This document shows, piece after piece, positions 1 to 6,159 of a DNA stretch of 13,069 nt. The stretch is from JACQHJ01 sp964624955 (GTDB taxonomy: Bacteria; Patescibacteriota; Microgenomatia; Levybacterales; UBA12049): NCBI GenBank assembly GCA_964624955.1, contig CAZUZF010000026.1, positions 1 through 13,069 on the forward strand, in the 5' to 3' direction. A model generated the notes under the pieces. The model was given only the letters and a program-made list of their open reading frames with translations, was not told the origin of the DNA and made no database searches. The translations under genes and the position numbers were made by a program. Numbering within the stretch: position 1 is the stretch's first letter; every line of letters begins with the position of its first letter.

Positions 1-1
1 C

Positions 2-1132
2 TTACTGAAGAAAAGTTAGAGGATTAAGTGGTGATCCGTTTTGTCTTACTTCAAAATGAACATGAGGACCGGTTGTTCTTCCTGTCATTCCAACCCAGCC
101 AATAACAGTACTCCCTCCTACCACATTTTGCCCTATTCCCACATTAATTCCAGACAAATGAGCATACAAAGTTGAATAACCGCTACCGTTTTCTATTGTT
201 ATGTTTGTTCCATATCCCCCGTCCCAGGACCCAGAGGAAATTGATCTTACAATTCCACTCTTTGCAGCAACAATTGGAGCCCCATATGGTGAGGTAATAT
301 CCAAGGCCATGTGATACCAGGAAGCAAACTGGGAAACAAGCCCTCTAAGCGGCCAGGTGAAGCCTGAGGCTGAAAATGAGGTAGAGCTTGGGCCTTGGGC
401 AATATATACTTGCCTTCTTATATATGGCTGTTCTGCTGGTTTGACACCGTCTGGAACAATAAGTATTTGTCCCTCAACCAAAGAAAATGTTTCAGGATTG
501 GCAAAATCATTAAAAGGAAAATCAACTATTTTTTGCGCTTCTGTATCTAGCTTTTTGGCAATTGTATAAACAGTATCTCCCCTGTTTACCTTATAAGACA
601 TTCCTGTAACTGGCAATATTTCAAGACTGTCGCCTACAGCTAGGGTATCTGAGGTTAAATTATTCTGCCATTTTATCGTATTAGTTGATATTCCAAACTT
701 TTGGGCAATGGTTGAAATGGTATCTCCTTTGGCAACTGTATAGATTATGATTTTATCTCTTGGTTTTTGAGAAATATTTGTTTCAAAGACATTTTCTCCA
801 ACAATTATAGACTGGTTTGTTGAAGGCGTTGCTATTTTTGAGGTATTGGAGTTTTGGGAGAAAATTGGATAGGTACTTGCAAGAAACGGAGCAATGAGAA
901 CTCCGATTGTAAGAACCAGAAGTGTTGCAAAATGTAAAAAAGGACGGTTGTACCGTCCTCTTTTCATTGTCAAAAACTTAACCAAAATGTTTTTATTTGT
1001 TTCAAAAAAGATGCTAAAGGAAATAACTTTTGATTTTAAGTAACTTAAGAGAATAATTGAAAAAGGCTTGATTTTAGAAAAATACCTTTTAAAAGGGTTT
1101 GAAAACACGCCAAAAAACTTCCGTTTGTTCAT
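2..1132 (-). CDS. Membrane-anchored LysM-LysM-M23 murein endopeptidase
   Basis: A 376-residue protein predicted to cut peptidoglycan cross-bridges on the outer face of the membrane. In order: a basic N-terminal stretch (1-66), one clear membrane span (about 67-88), a Ser/Thr/Asn-rich linker, a first LysM domain (about 128-174), a second, more divergent LysM (about 178-228), and a C-terminal M23/LytM domain (about 258-372). All expected M23 residues are present: H274 and D278 (HMALD) and H359 (GPHVHFE) as zinc ligands, with H325 (YAHL) and H357 as catalytic histidines. It should therefore be active, not a degenerate EnvC/NlpD-type regulator. The stop is TAA one base from the window edge, so the gene is complete. 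Neither start has an SD sequence; an in-frame ATG at 967 (residue 56), just before the span, is an alternative. The 1132 start is kept because a promoter lies just upstream. It follows the aspartic protease gene on the same strand after 104 bases. Confidence 0.9.
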   Translation of the reverse strand: MNKRKFFGVFSNPFKRYFSKIKPFSIILLSYLKSKVISFSIFFETNKNILVKFLTMKRGRYNRPFLHFATLLVLTIGVLIAPFLASTYPIFSQNSNTSKIATPSTNQSIIVGENVFETNISQKPRDKIIIYTVAKGDTISTIAQKFGISTNTIKWQNNLTSDTLAVGDSLEILPVTGMSYKVNRGDTVYTIAKKLDTEAQKIVDFPFNDFANPETFSLVEGQILIVPDGVKPAEQPYIRRQVYIAQGPSSTSFSASGFTWPLRGLVSQFASWYHMALDITSPYGAPIVAAKSGIVRSISSGSWDGGYGTNITIENGSGYSTLYAHLSGINVGIGQNVVGGSTVIGWVGMTGRTTGPHVHFEVRQNGSPLNPLTFLQ

Positions 1133-1147
1133 GAAAAAGTGATATCT

Positions 1148-1176
1148 ATGGTAGCAAAACGATCTTTTTTAGTCAA
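1148..1176 (-). promoter_or_regulatory. Candidate sigma-70 promoter for the M23 gene
   Basis: Read on the minus strand, a -35 TTGACT (1171-1176) is followed after 17 bases by TACCAT (1148-1153, 4 of 6 consensus). Transcription would begin near 1141, leaving a leader of only about 9 bases before the ATG at 1132. The -35 sits in one copy of a 9-base direct repeat (TTTTAGTCA on the plus strand at 1167-1175 and 1178-1186, period 11), which could be a binding site facing one side of the helix. Confidence 0.4.
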
Positions 1177-1187
1177 CTTTTAGTCAG

Positions 1188-1243
1188 AACTTAAACAAAA
1201 TTTAAATGCTATTTAGTGGTTTTATATACATTTAACTTAAGTT
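1188..1243 (-). repeat. Two-tier inverted repeat at the 3' end of the aspartic protease gene
   Basis: An outer 7-base pair arm (AACTTAA at 1188-1194 with TTAAGTT at 1237-1243) encloses an inner one (TTAAATG at 1202-1208 with CATTTAA at 1229-1235). The outer arm overlaps the protease stop codon (1237-1239). There is no G+C-rich stem and no U-run, so this is not a standard intrinsic terminator. It may be a 3'-end stabilising fold, or chance in A+T-rich DNA. Confidence 0.3.
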
Positions 1244-1638
1244 ATTTCAATCTCTTTATTCTTAAGATCAAAAGTAACCTTAAAATTTTCAAAGAAACCT
1301 GATTGCCCAAGTATAATTGGTGCTCCCTTGGGCAAACCTTCAACGAAATAAAAAGTACAATTTTTTATTACCTTTGAGCATGCGAAAAGATCTATTAGTG
1401 CAGGAAAACCATAAAATGTTTTTCCATCTGCAGCAAAAAATTCCTTTGGCTTTACGCCTTTAAAAGAAATTCCCAAAAAATCCCCTATGTATTTTTCGCA
1501 TAGGCAAATATCTGCTCCAGAATCAACTAAGGCCGTAACAGCAAAAGTTGTTTTATGGGTTTTTCTATTATTAAGAATTACCGCAATCCAAGGTTTAAAA
1601 ACCCCAGGCTGAGGAGTAGTATATGAATACTTAGGCAT
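1237..1638 (-). CDS. Retropepsin-like (clan AA) aspartic protease
   Basis: A 133-residue single-domain protein with the retropepsin-like active-site signature VDSGAD (D39-S40-G41) after a hydrophobic strand. Near the C-terminus, IILGQSGFFENFKVTFD (109-124) matches the I-L-G-x-x-G/F-x-x-F-x-V-x-F-D pattern of bacterial aspartyl proteases. Only one catalytic Asp motif is present, so as in retropepsins two chains must pair to form the site. No signal peptide or membrane span is visible, so it is probably cytosolic. The ATG at 1638 overlaps the last 8 bases of the upstream DUF5678-like gene, with no SD of its own, which suggests translation coupled to that gene. Substrate unknown. The close pairing suggests the small partner is a substrate, inhibitor or adaptor; that is inference. 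Confidence 0.78.
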   Translation of the reverse strand: MPKYSYTTPQPGVFKPWIAVILNNRKTHKTTFAVTALVDSGADICLCEKYIGDFLGISFKGVKPKEFFAADGKTFYGFPALIDLFACSKVIKNCTFYFVEGLPKGAPIILGQSGFFENFKVTFDLKNKEIEIT

Positions 1639-1834
1639 TTATGTAGGTTACAAAACCAAAATATTTTTTAGCAGCAGGTACTAAAAATACTTCTTCGGTT
1701 TTAACTTTTAATGCACGTACTTTTGTATGTATAGCATCAAAATCCTTTGCCCAAGCAATAACTTTATTATCTTTAATTGCAACCCATCCAGATTTATAGG
1801 GTTTGAGGATTTTGGACAAATCAACAGCTTTCAT
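1631..1834 (-). CDS. Small DUF5678-like protein paired with the aspartic protease
   Basis: A 67-residue soluble protein. Its core, about residues 12-52 (YKSGWVAIKDNKVIAWAKDF, then a predicted helix rich in Ala/Lys/Val, then EEVFLVPA), follows the DUF5678 pattern: G-x-W-V-A strand, turn, strand ending in A-x-G/A-K-D, helix, closing strand. I chose the ATG at 1834, although the frame stays open to a TTG at 1894. A promoter with near-consensus boxes lies at 1841-1869, inside the would-be extension, and its expected +1 falls on or next to the ATG, so upstream residues would not be transcribed from it. No SD is present, as expected for a leaderless message. It overlaps the protease gene by 8 bases and lies 63 bases downstream of rho. 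Function unknown. Recognition of DUF5678 is from memory of the family pattern, not a search. Confidence 0.7.
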   Translation of the reverse strand: MKAVDLSKILKPYKSGWVAIKDNKVIAWAKDFDAIHTKVRALKVKTEEVFLVPAAKKYFGFVTYINA

Positions 1835-1840
1835 AAAACG

Positions 1841-1869
1841 ATGATATCTATTTTTCCAACCTATGTCAA
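1841..1869 (-). promoter_or_regulatory. Promoter giving a leaderless mRNA for the DUF5678-like/protease pair
   Basis: Read on the minus strand, TTGACA (1864-1869, perfect) is followed after 17 bases by TATCAT (1841-1846, 5 of 6). Only six bases (1835-1840) separate the -10 from the ATG at 1832-1834, so the start codon coincides with the expected +1. It lies wholly in the 63-base gap after the rho stop codon. Confidence 0.7.
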
Positions 1870-1897
1870 GCTTAAAATAAATGGGTATAGTCAATTC

Positions 1898-3157
1898 TTA
1901 GGCTTTCTGAAGAGAATTTAAGAATTCTTCGTTGGTTGAAGTCTTTGAAAGTTGTTCAATAAATAACTGTGTTCTTTCCTCATCGGAAAGCATATAAAGC
2001 ATTCTTCTCATGGTGATTGTTTTTTGCCTTAATGTTTCGTCCATGATAAGCTCTTCCTGCCTTGTTCCAGACATTTCTATATCAATTGCAGGATAGACTC
2101 TTTTATCAGCCAATTTTCTATCCAAATGTAATTCCATATTACCTGTTCCCTTAAACTCCTCATAAATTAAATCATCCATTCTTGATCCTGTCTCAACCAA
2201 GGCAGTTCCTATAATGGTTAAACTTCCTCCCTCTTGGCAGTTTCTGGCTGCACCAAAAAATCTTTTTGCAGGCCACAGCGCTGCAGGATCAAAACCTCCT
2301 GATAAAGTCCTACCAGATGGCGCAACTGATAAGTTGTAGGCTCTGGCTAAGCGCGTAATTGAGTCTAAAAGTATAATTACGTCTTTTCCCATTTCAACCA
2401 TTCTTTTTGCCCTATCCAAAGTTATCTCCGCAACCCTTGTCTGGTTTTCCGGCGGTTCATCAAAGTTAGAAGCAACAACTTCACCTTTGACAGAAGAAGT
2501 TATATCAGTTACCTCCTCCGGCCGCTCCCCTATTAATGCTGCCATTAAATGGACATTGGGAAAGTTTTGGGAAATTCCTGCTGCAATTTCTTTAAGCATG
2601 GTTGTTTTTCCAGCTTTTGGAGGAGAAACAATCATTCCCCTTTGTCCAAAACCAATTGGAGCTATTAAATCAATTATTCTTGTAGAAAGTGGTGTTTTAC
2701 CGGTTGTTAAAGTTATTTGTTTTTTGGGATAAATGGGAGTTAAATCATCAAAATACAACCTATTCAAACTATCATCAGCGTTAATCTCGTTAACTTTTTC
2801 AACTTTTAAAAGTCCAAAATATCGCTCTGTATCTTTGGGGGGTCTACCAACACCTTCAACCAAATCACCAGGGCGAAGCATAAACCTTCTAATCTGGGAC
2901 TGGGAAATATAAATATCTCTGTATGATGGGATAAATTTTGGTCTTAAAAATCCGTGTCCTTCAGGCTGGATATCTAAAAAACCTTTAACAGGTAAGCCTT
3001 GGGGCTCTGGCCTTGGCTCTTGCATTGGCATGACAAAAGGCTCCTTTACATCAGAAGCTTTTTCTTCTTTTATTTCTTGTTGGGGTAAGTCTTTGGTATC
3101 GGCAGGTTTTCCAACAATATCATCAACTTGTATGTGGACTTTTTTCTTGACTGGCAT
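1898..3157 (-). CDS. rho: Transcription termination factor Rho
   Basis: A 419-residue hexameric RNA-dependent ATPase that ends untranslated transcripts. Residues about 56-125 form the cold-shock-type RNA-binding domain (GHGFLR at 67-72), and about 155-410 the RecA-like motor. Visible are Walker A SPPKAGKT (178-185), the catalytic-Glu loop GERPEEV (E211), Walker B ILLDS (D265), the Q-loop SGRTLSGG (281-288), the R-loop KGTGNMEL (336-343) and the arginine finger in SGTRQEE (R366). These key positions carry the same numbers as in E. coli Rho, also 419 long. Residues 1-55 do not look like the usual helical Rho_N domain; they are charged and Pro-rich, hence probably disordered. The ATG at 3157 has no SD but follows a strong promoter and a leader of about 105 bases. 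The sulfatase gene lies 161 bases upstream on the same strand. Confidence 0.97.
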   Translation of the reverse strand: MPVKKKVHIQVDDIVGKPADTKDLPQQEIKEEKASDVKEPFVMPMQEPRPEPQGLPVKGFLDIQPEGHGFLRPKFIPSYRDIYISQSQIRRFMLRPGDLVEGVGRPPKDTERYFGLLKVEKVNEINADDSLNRLYFDDLTPIYPKKQITLTTGKTPLSTRIIDLIAPIGFGQRGMIVSPPKAGKTTMLKEIAAGISQNFPNVHLMAALIGERPEEVTDITSSVKGEVVASNFDEPPENQTRVAEITLDRAKRMVEMGKDVIILLDSITRLARAYNLSVAPSGRTLSGGFDPAALWPAKRFFGAARNCQEGGSLTIIGTALVETGSRMDDLIYEEFKGTGNMELHLDRKLADKRVYPAIDIEMSGTRQEELIMDETLRQKTITMRRMLYMLSDEERTQLFIEQLSKTSTNEEFLNSLQKA

Positions 3158-3231
3158 AAAAATAAAATGAAATTAAAATAAAGATTAACTAAAGCTTACT
3201 CAATATTTAATACGTGTTTTTGAAAGTTTCC

Positions 3232-3268
3232 AAAGGATTTGCTTTTGAGAGAGTTTAAAAGCACCTTT
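3232..3268 (-). repeat. Inverted repeat at the rho transcription start
   Basis: TGCTTTT (3240-3246) and AAAAGCA (3257-3263) form a 7-base pair stem around a 10-base loop. It is extended by AAAGG (3232-3236) with CCTTT (3264-3268) across a 3-base bulge. The expected start of the rho mRNA is near 3262, so the inner stem would form the very 5' end of the transcript, while the whole palindrome abuts the -10 box. It could be a 5'-protecting hairpin or an operator. No U-run follows, so it is not a terminator for the sulfatase gene. Confidence 0.5.
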
Positions 3269-3297
3269 ATTAGACCATAAGTTTTAAATTTTGTCAA
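3269..3297 (-). promoter_or_regulatory. Sigma-70 promoter of rho
   Basis: On the minus strand, TTGACA (3292-3297, perfect) is followed after 17 bases by TCTAAT (3269-3274, 5 of 6). It lies just past the sulfatase stop codon (3319-3321), in a 161-base gap with no visible intrinsic terminator. Confidence 0.75.
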
Positions 3298-3318
3298 TAT
3301 GTAAATTAAATCGATAAA

Positions 3319-5448
3319 TTAAGGCAAAGAACAAGTAATTGTTTTTGGAGTTCCACTAAGCAATGGATTAGACCCAGAGGGACCAATATTTATCGAGTGT
3401 CCATAGAGAAGATGTGTTTTTCCGTCCTTTAAACTATCTGGAATTGTGAAGCTGAAACCATGATTAGGATTTCCTCCGCATAAGTTTCCAACAGCTGTCT
3501 CTCTTTGTAAATTTGCCAGAGTCTGGCCTACATATACTCCTCCACCCCCAGCCGGGCCGTCAGCATAAAAATGCACGCTTAAAGACTGACTATAGTCATT
3601 TTGGTCACAAGTCCATCCAGTAGATACAGAACAATCTGCGCTGTCATGGTATCCAGTCGGATTTATGTTTGAAGGGGTTGGTGTTAGGGTCGATTGATTA
3701 AATCCTTTTTCTTTTTTCAAAACTGCCAGTCTTTGCGAAAGAGTAGAAACAATAGATAAAGTTTGAGAGTCGGGATTGGCGCTTGGGCTTAGTAAATTAT
3801 TTAACTCGCAAGGATCTGCCCCCATTGATGGATTCCAAGCGTAACAAGGTCCGTTTGCAAGATTATAGAGCTCTCTTTCCCCTGTTTTTAATTCAATATA
3901 GTGCCAAAGGCCTAATGGATTTTGATTGGTTGTTCGTATTGCCCACCATGTGGGAAGAGATACATTGGGTGTTTGTACTATCCCATCATCAATTCCGTTA
4001 TTTTCAAATATATCCTGCCTTGCAACGGTTAGTGGCTGGTCTTTTAGTAAAGGCAAAAAACTTACCCCGTCTGCTTTTTGTTGTTTATTTGGATATGGAC
4101 CCATTATGCAATTTGCTATTTCACAAAAAGTAGGAGCCATATCAATAATGGAAATATATGAGTTTTCTACTCTTGGGTTTACTCCTCTACCCTTTGGCCA
4201 GGATATTACCAAAGGTATGGGTGTAGTATGGGAAGAGTTTTTCTTTTCCCATCTATGCTCTCCCCAACCTAATCCATTGTCTGCTGTTAAAACAAAAATA
4301 GTGTTATTTAGTCTTCCTTGTTTTGCTAGCTCCTTTCCTATTCTTCCAACCATATCGTCAACAGAGAGCATCATTTCGCAATAAGTTTTTAGGCTATATG
4401 ATGCTTTTGGTACCTTTGGAATACTTGAAAGATAATAAGGTTTGTCAGAAACATCATCTTCGTTATAGTTTGGAGGACTCCATCCTCCAATATCTTTGCA
4501 CCTAATGTCTCCTTTATGCCTTGGAGCAACTGTAAGGGGGCCGTGAAGAGAAAAAGGTGTGACAAAGGCAAAAATAGGCTTGTTGATTGATGCTTGTTTC
4601 ATTCTTTTAACAACCGTGTCTGCAATAACATCTGTTGAGTAATCTTTAGGATTATTGTCATATTTTACCGTACTGCCATCTTTAGATAGCCAGGTGTAAT
4701 TGTAGTATCTACCGTTTCCATTATAAAAAGTGTCAAACTTAGACCAGCCAGGTGGAACTACCTCACTTTTGGGAATTCTATCCAAAAGGTTTAAATATTT
4801 GCCTGTTAAAAAAGTAACATAGTTGCTGTTTTGCAATTCAACTGCAAGAGTTTCTTTGGGGTTGAAATACTTAACATCATTCTCCGTTACCTTATGGTTT
4901 TGGGTATGAAGACCCGTTAAAAACTCAACTCTTCCAGGACAACATAGAGGCGTTTCACCATAGTAGTTGGTAAAGTTAATACCTTTTTTATAAATATAGT
5001 TATAGATGTTTTTTGTAATACTAGGGTTATTCCACAGTTTTCCATCATGCGGGTTAACATCATCAAGCATTATGACTACTATATTTGGTTTTGCAGTTGA
5101 GACAGCCTTGGGCGATGACAATGAGTCAACGCTATCTGCCTGGCTTTGATAAATTGCATTTGCCTTATCAACCGGAGTGTTTGGTACATACTCCTGGGTA
5201 TAAATATCATCCTGGCTGTTGAAAAATTGATCATCGAAAGCGGCTGTGGCGTTTAAAGTTGTCTTTTCTGCTGCGTTTTCCTGTATGGTTTGTCTTTGTA
5301 AGGCAAGGGTTACCGTAATGGGAATTGCCAAAGCTACAATAAGGATTGGCAACAAATGTACCTTACGGATTTTTGAAAGCTTTTCCAATAAAAGATCTTT
5401 AAATGATGGTTTATTAATCTTTTCTGTATTACTATTTGGATTATCCAT
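3319..5448 (-). CDS. Membrane-anchored sulfatase (GlcNAc-6-sulfatase-like) with extra C-terminal domain
   Basis: A 709-residue protein expected to hydrolyse sulfate esters outside the cell. It has a basic N-terminus, one membrane span (about 31-50), a linker to about 118, then an alkaline-phosphatase-fold sulfatase domain (about 120-580). Visible are metal ligands D129-D130 (MLDD), the formylglycine motif C169-C-P-G-R173 followed by LTG, K217 in TGKYLN, H302, D390-N391 (TADNG) and H398. The CCPxR, GKYLN and R-Y-Y-N-Y-T elements recall human GNS/SULF N-acetylglucosamine-6-sulfatases more than arylsulfatases. After a Thr/Pro linker (585-598), residues 599-709 form a separate Cys-containing domain (C606, C614, C657, C706) with a Gly-rich GPAGGGGVYVG stretch, resembling modules of bacterial surface proteins and perhaps carbohydrate-binding. 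C169 must be converted to formylglycine by a maturase not seen here. The ATG at 5448 has no strong SD. The true substrate is unknown; a phosphonate- or phospho-ester substrate cannot be excluded. Confidence 0.9.
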   Translation of the reverse strand: MDNPNSNTEKINKPSFKDLLLEKLSKIRKVHLLPILIVALAIPITVTLALQRQTIQENAAEKTTLNATAAFDDQFFNSQDDIYTQEYVPNTPVDKANAIYQSQADSVDSLSSPKAVSTAKPNIVVIMLDDVNPHDGKLWNNPSITKNIYNYIYKKGINFTNYYGETPLCCPGRVEFLTGLHTQNHKVTENDVKYFNPKETLAVELQNSNYVTFLTGKYLNLLDRIPKSEVVPPGWSKFDTFYNGNGRYYNYTWLSKDGSTVKYDNNPKDYSTDVIADTVVKRMKQASINKPIFAFVTPFSLHGPLTVAPRHKGDIRCKDIGGWSPPNYNEDDVSDKPYYLSSIPKVPKASYSLKTYCEMMLSVDDMVGRIGKELAKQGRLNNTIFVLTADNGLGWGEHRWEKKNSSHTTPIPLVISWPKGRGVNPRVENSYISIIDMAPTFCEIANCIMGPYPNKQQKADGVSFLPLLKDQPLTVARQDIFENNGIDDGIVQTPNVSLPTWWAIRTTNQNPLGLWHYIELKTGERELYNLANGPCYAWNPSMGADPCELNNLLSPSANPDSQTLSIVSTLSQRLAVLKKEKGFNQSTLTPTPSNINPTGYHDSADCSVSTGWTCDQNDYSQSLSVHFYADGPAGGGGVYVGQTLANLQRETAVGNLCGGNPNHGFSFTIPDSLKDGKTHLLYGHSINIGPSGSNPLLSGTPKTITCSLP

Positions 5449-5470
5449 TAAAACAATCTACCCTACTTAT

Positions 5471-5499
5471 AGTATTAAAGAAGATTTTGCCTATTGCAA
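5471..5499 (-). promoter_or_regulatory. Weak candidate promoter for the sulfatase gene
   Basis: On the minus strand, TTGCAA (5494-5499, 4 of 6) and AATACT (5471-5476, 4 of 6) are 17 bases apart. This would place +1 near 5464, giving a leader of about 15 bases. It is the best pair I find but is clearly weaker than the other promoters in the window. Its -35 is the centre of a palindrome (5485-5508). Confidence 0.3.
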
Positions 5500-5508
5500 G
5501 AGGCAAAA
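5485..5508. repeat. 24-base near-perfect palindrome between divergent genes
   Basis: TTTTGCC (5485-5491) and GGCAAAA (5502-5508) flank the self-complementary TTGCAA (5494-5499), with two unpaired bases on each side. It sits in the 175-base divergent region between the sulfatase and the 5624 gene, over the candidate sulfatase -35. That layout suits a dimeric repressor site, but a hairpin or chance is possible. Confidence 0.45.
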
Positions 5509-5528
5509 CTAAATCTTGATTTATTTTA

Positions 5529-5557
5529 TTGACTTTTTAAACGCATCTTGGTATTAT
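5529..5557 (+). promoter_or_regulatory. Sigma-70 promoter of the 5624 gene
   Basis: TTGACT (5529-5534, 5 of 6) and TATTAT (5552-5557, 5 of 6) are separated by exactly 17 bases. Transcription should begin near 5564, giving a leader of about 60 bases that contains a hairpin and a strong SD. Confidence 0.75.
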
Positions 5558-5573
5558 CCAAAAGTCAATTAAC

Positions 5574-5600
5574 ATTAATATAGTTTTTAACTACATTAAT
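5574..5600 (+). repeat. 5'-leader hairpin upstream of the SD
   Basis: ATTAATA-TAGTT (5574-5585) can pair with AACTA-CATTAAT (5589-5600) around a TTT loop, giving a 12-step stem with one mismatch. It lies within the predicted leader and ends 6 bases before the SD. All-A/U pairing makes it modest in stability. A 5' fold that protects an abundant mRNA is a plausible role. Confidence 0.45.
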
Positions 5601-5606
5601 TTAATT

Positions 5607-5616
5607 AAGGAGGTGA
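5607..5616 (+). promoter_or_regulatory. Full-length Shine-Dalgarno sequence
   Basis: AAGGAGGTGA is a complete match to the classical anti-SD of 16S rRNA, 7 bases before the ATG at 5624. It fixes the start codon and stands out because most genes in this window have no SD at all. Confidence 0.9.
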
Positions 5617-5623
5617 AATTATA

Positions 5624-6097
5624 ATGGCAGATATAAGAGAAATCGCTAGAAGAGCTTTATTAGCAGCTACCCTAACTGCAACAGCAGGCGGAGTTGGCGC
5701 ACAAGCGACAGCAGCCGAAACAAATTCTGATAGACCAGCAACAAACGGAGATTATTCTGAACAATTAAATCCCGGTGAATTTAGAGAAGATTTCGCAAAT
5801 GGTGGATTTTTAGAAATAGTAAATGGCACAGGTGTTGTTAACGGACTCTCTGTTACAGATTCCCAAAGAAACCATGTAAGTATTATTGAAACGCATGATT
5901 TTGATGGAATGCCTATATTTTCAGGAAATCTAAGCAAGCTGGTTACTAATAGGAGAGCTGAGACAACAGTCATGAGAAAATCAATTTTCCAAAGAGAACC
6001 ATTACAAAGATTAAGAGAAAGAGTAAGGCAATTACGAAGTCAAGGAATTGGAGTATCGGTTTTTCATGCTGGGCATAATGCGGTAACCAATAGATAA
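5624..6097 (+). CDS. Secreted Arg-rich protein of unknown function
   Basis: A 157-residue protein I do not recognise. The N-terminus has an RR pair (R9-R10), an Ala/Leu/Thr/Gly-rich hydrophobic stretch (11-25) and A-x-A sites near 26-31, so it is exported; the weak hydrophobicity and RR pair resemble a Tat signal but lack the full S-R-R-x-F-L-K motif. The mature part begins with an Asn/Asp/Glu-rich segment. A middle region (about 60-105, NGGFLEIVNGTGVVNG onward) looks like beta strands, followed by a basic predicted helix (about 118-140) and a short end containing FHAGHN. It has about 16 Arg to 2 Lys and no Cys, striking in an A+T-rich genome whose other proteins favour Lys; the Arg codons are mostly AGA/AGG. 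It forms its own unit, with promoter, leader hairpin, perfect SD and intrinsic terminator, which suggests high expression. Confidence 0.85.
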   Translation: MADIREIARRALLAATLTATAGGVGAQATAAETNSDRPATNGDYSEQLNPGEFREDFANGGFLEIVNGTGVVNGLSVTDSQRNHVSIIETHDFDGMPIFSGNLSKLVTNRRAETTVMRKSIFQREPLQRLRERVRQLRSQGIGVSVFHAGHNAVTNR

Positions 6098-6121
6098 TTA
6101 AATTGGATTAATTATTTTCTT

Positions 6122-6150
6122 AAAATCCCACTTACCTAGTGGGATTTTTT
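6122..6150 (+). terminator. Intrinsic terminator of the 5624 gene
   Basis: An 11-base pair stem (AAAATCCCACT at 6122-6132 with AGTGGGATTTT at 6138-6148), a TACCT loop and a run of six T (6145-6150) start 24 bases after the stop codon. It is the only classical rho-independent terminator I see in the window. Confidence 0.93.
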
Positions 6151-6159
6151 GTGGAATAG

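Noticed and set aside
1835..1894. Longer DUF5678-like protein starting at TTG 1894
   Set aside because: The extra 20 residues overlap a near-consensus promoter whose expected +1 is the ATG at 1834.
3158..3318. Intrinsic terminator for the sulfatase in the gap before rho
   Set aside because: The only good stem lies at the rho start of transcription and has no U-run after it.
3783..4384. Plus-strand open frames inside the sulfatase gene
   Set aside because: They lie opposite a clearly coding sulfatase with intact motifs, and their translations lack any domain-like pattern.
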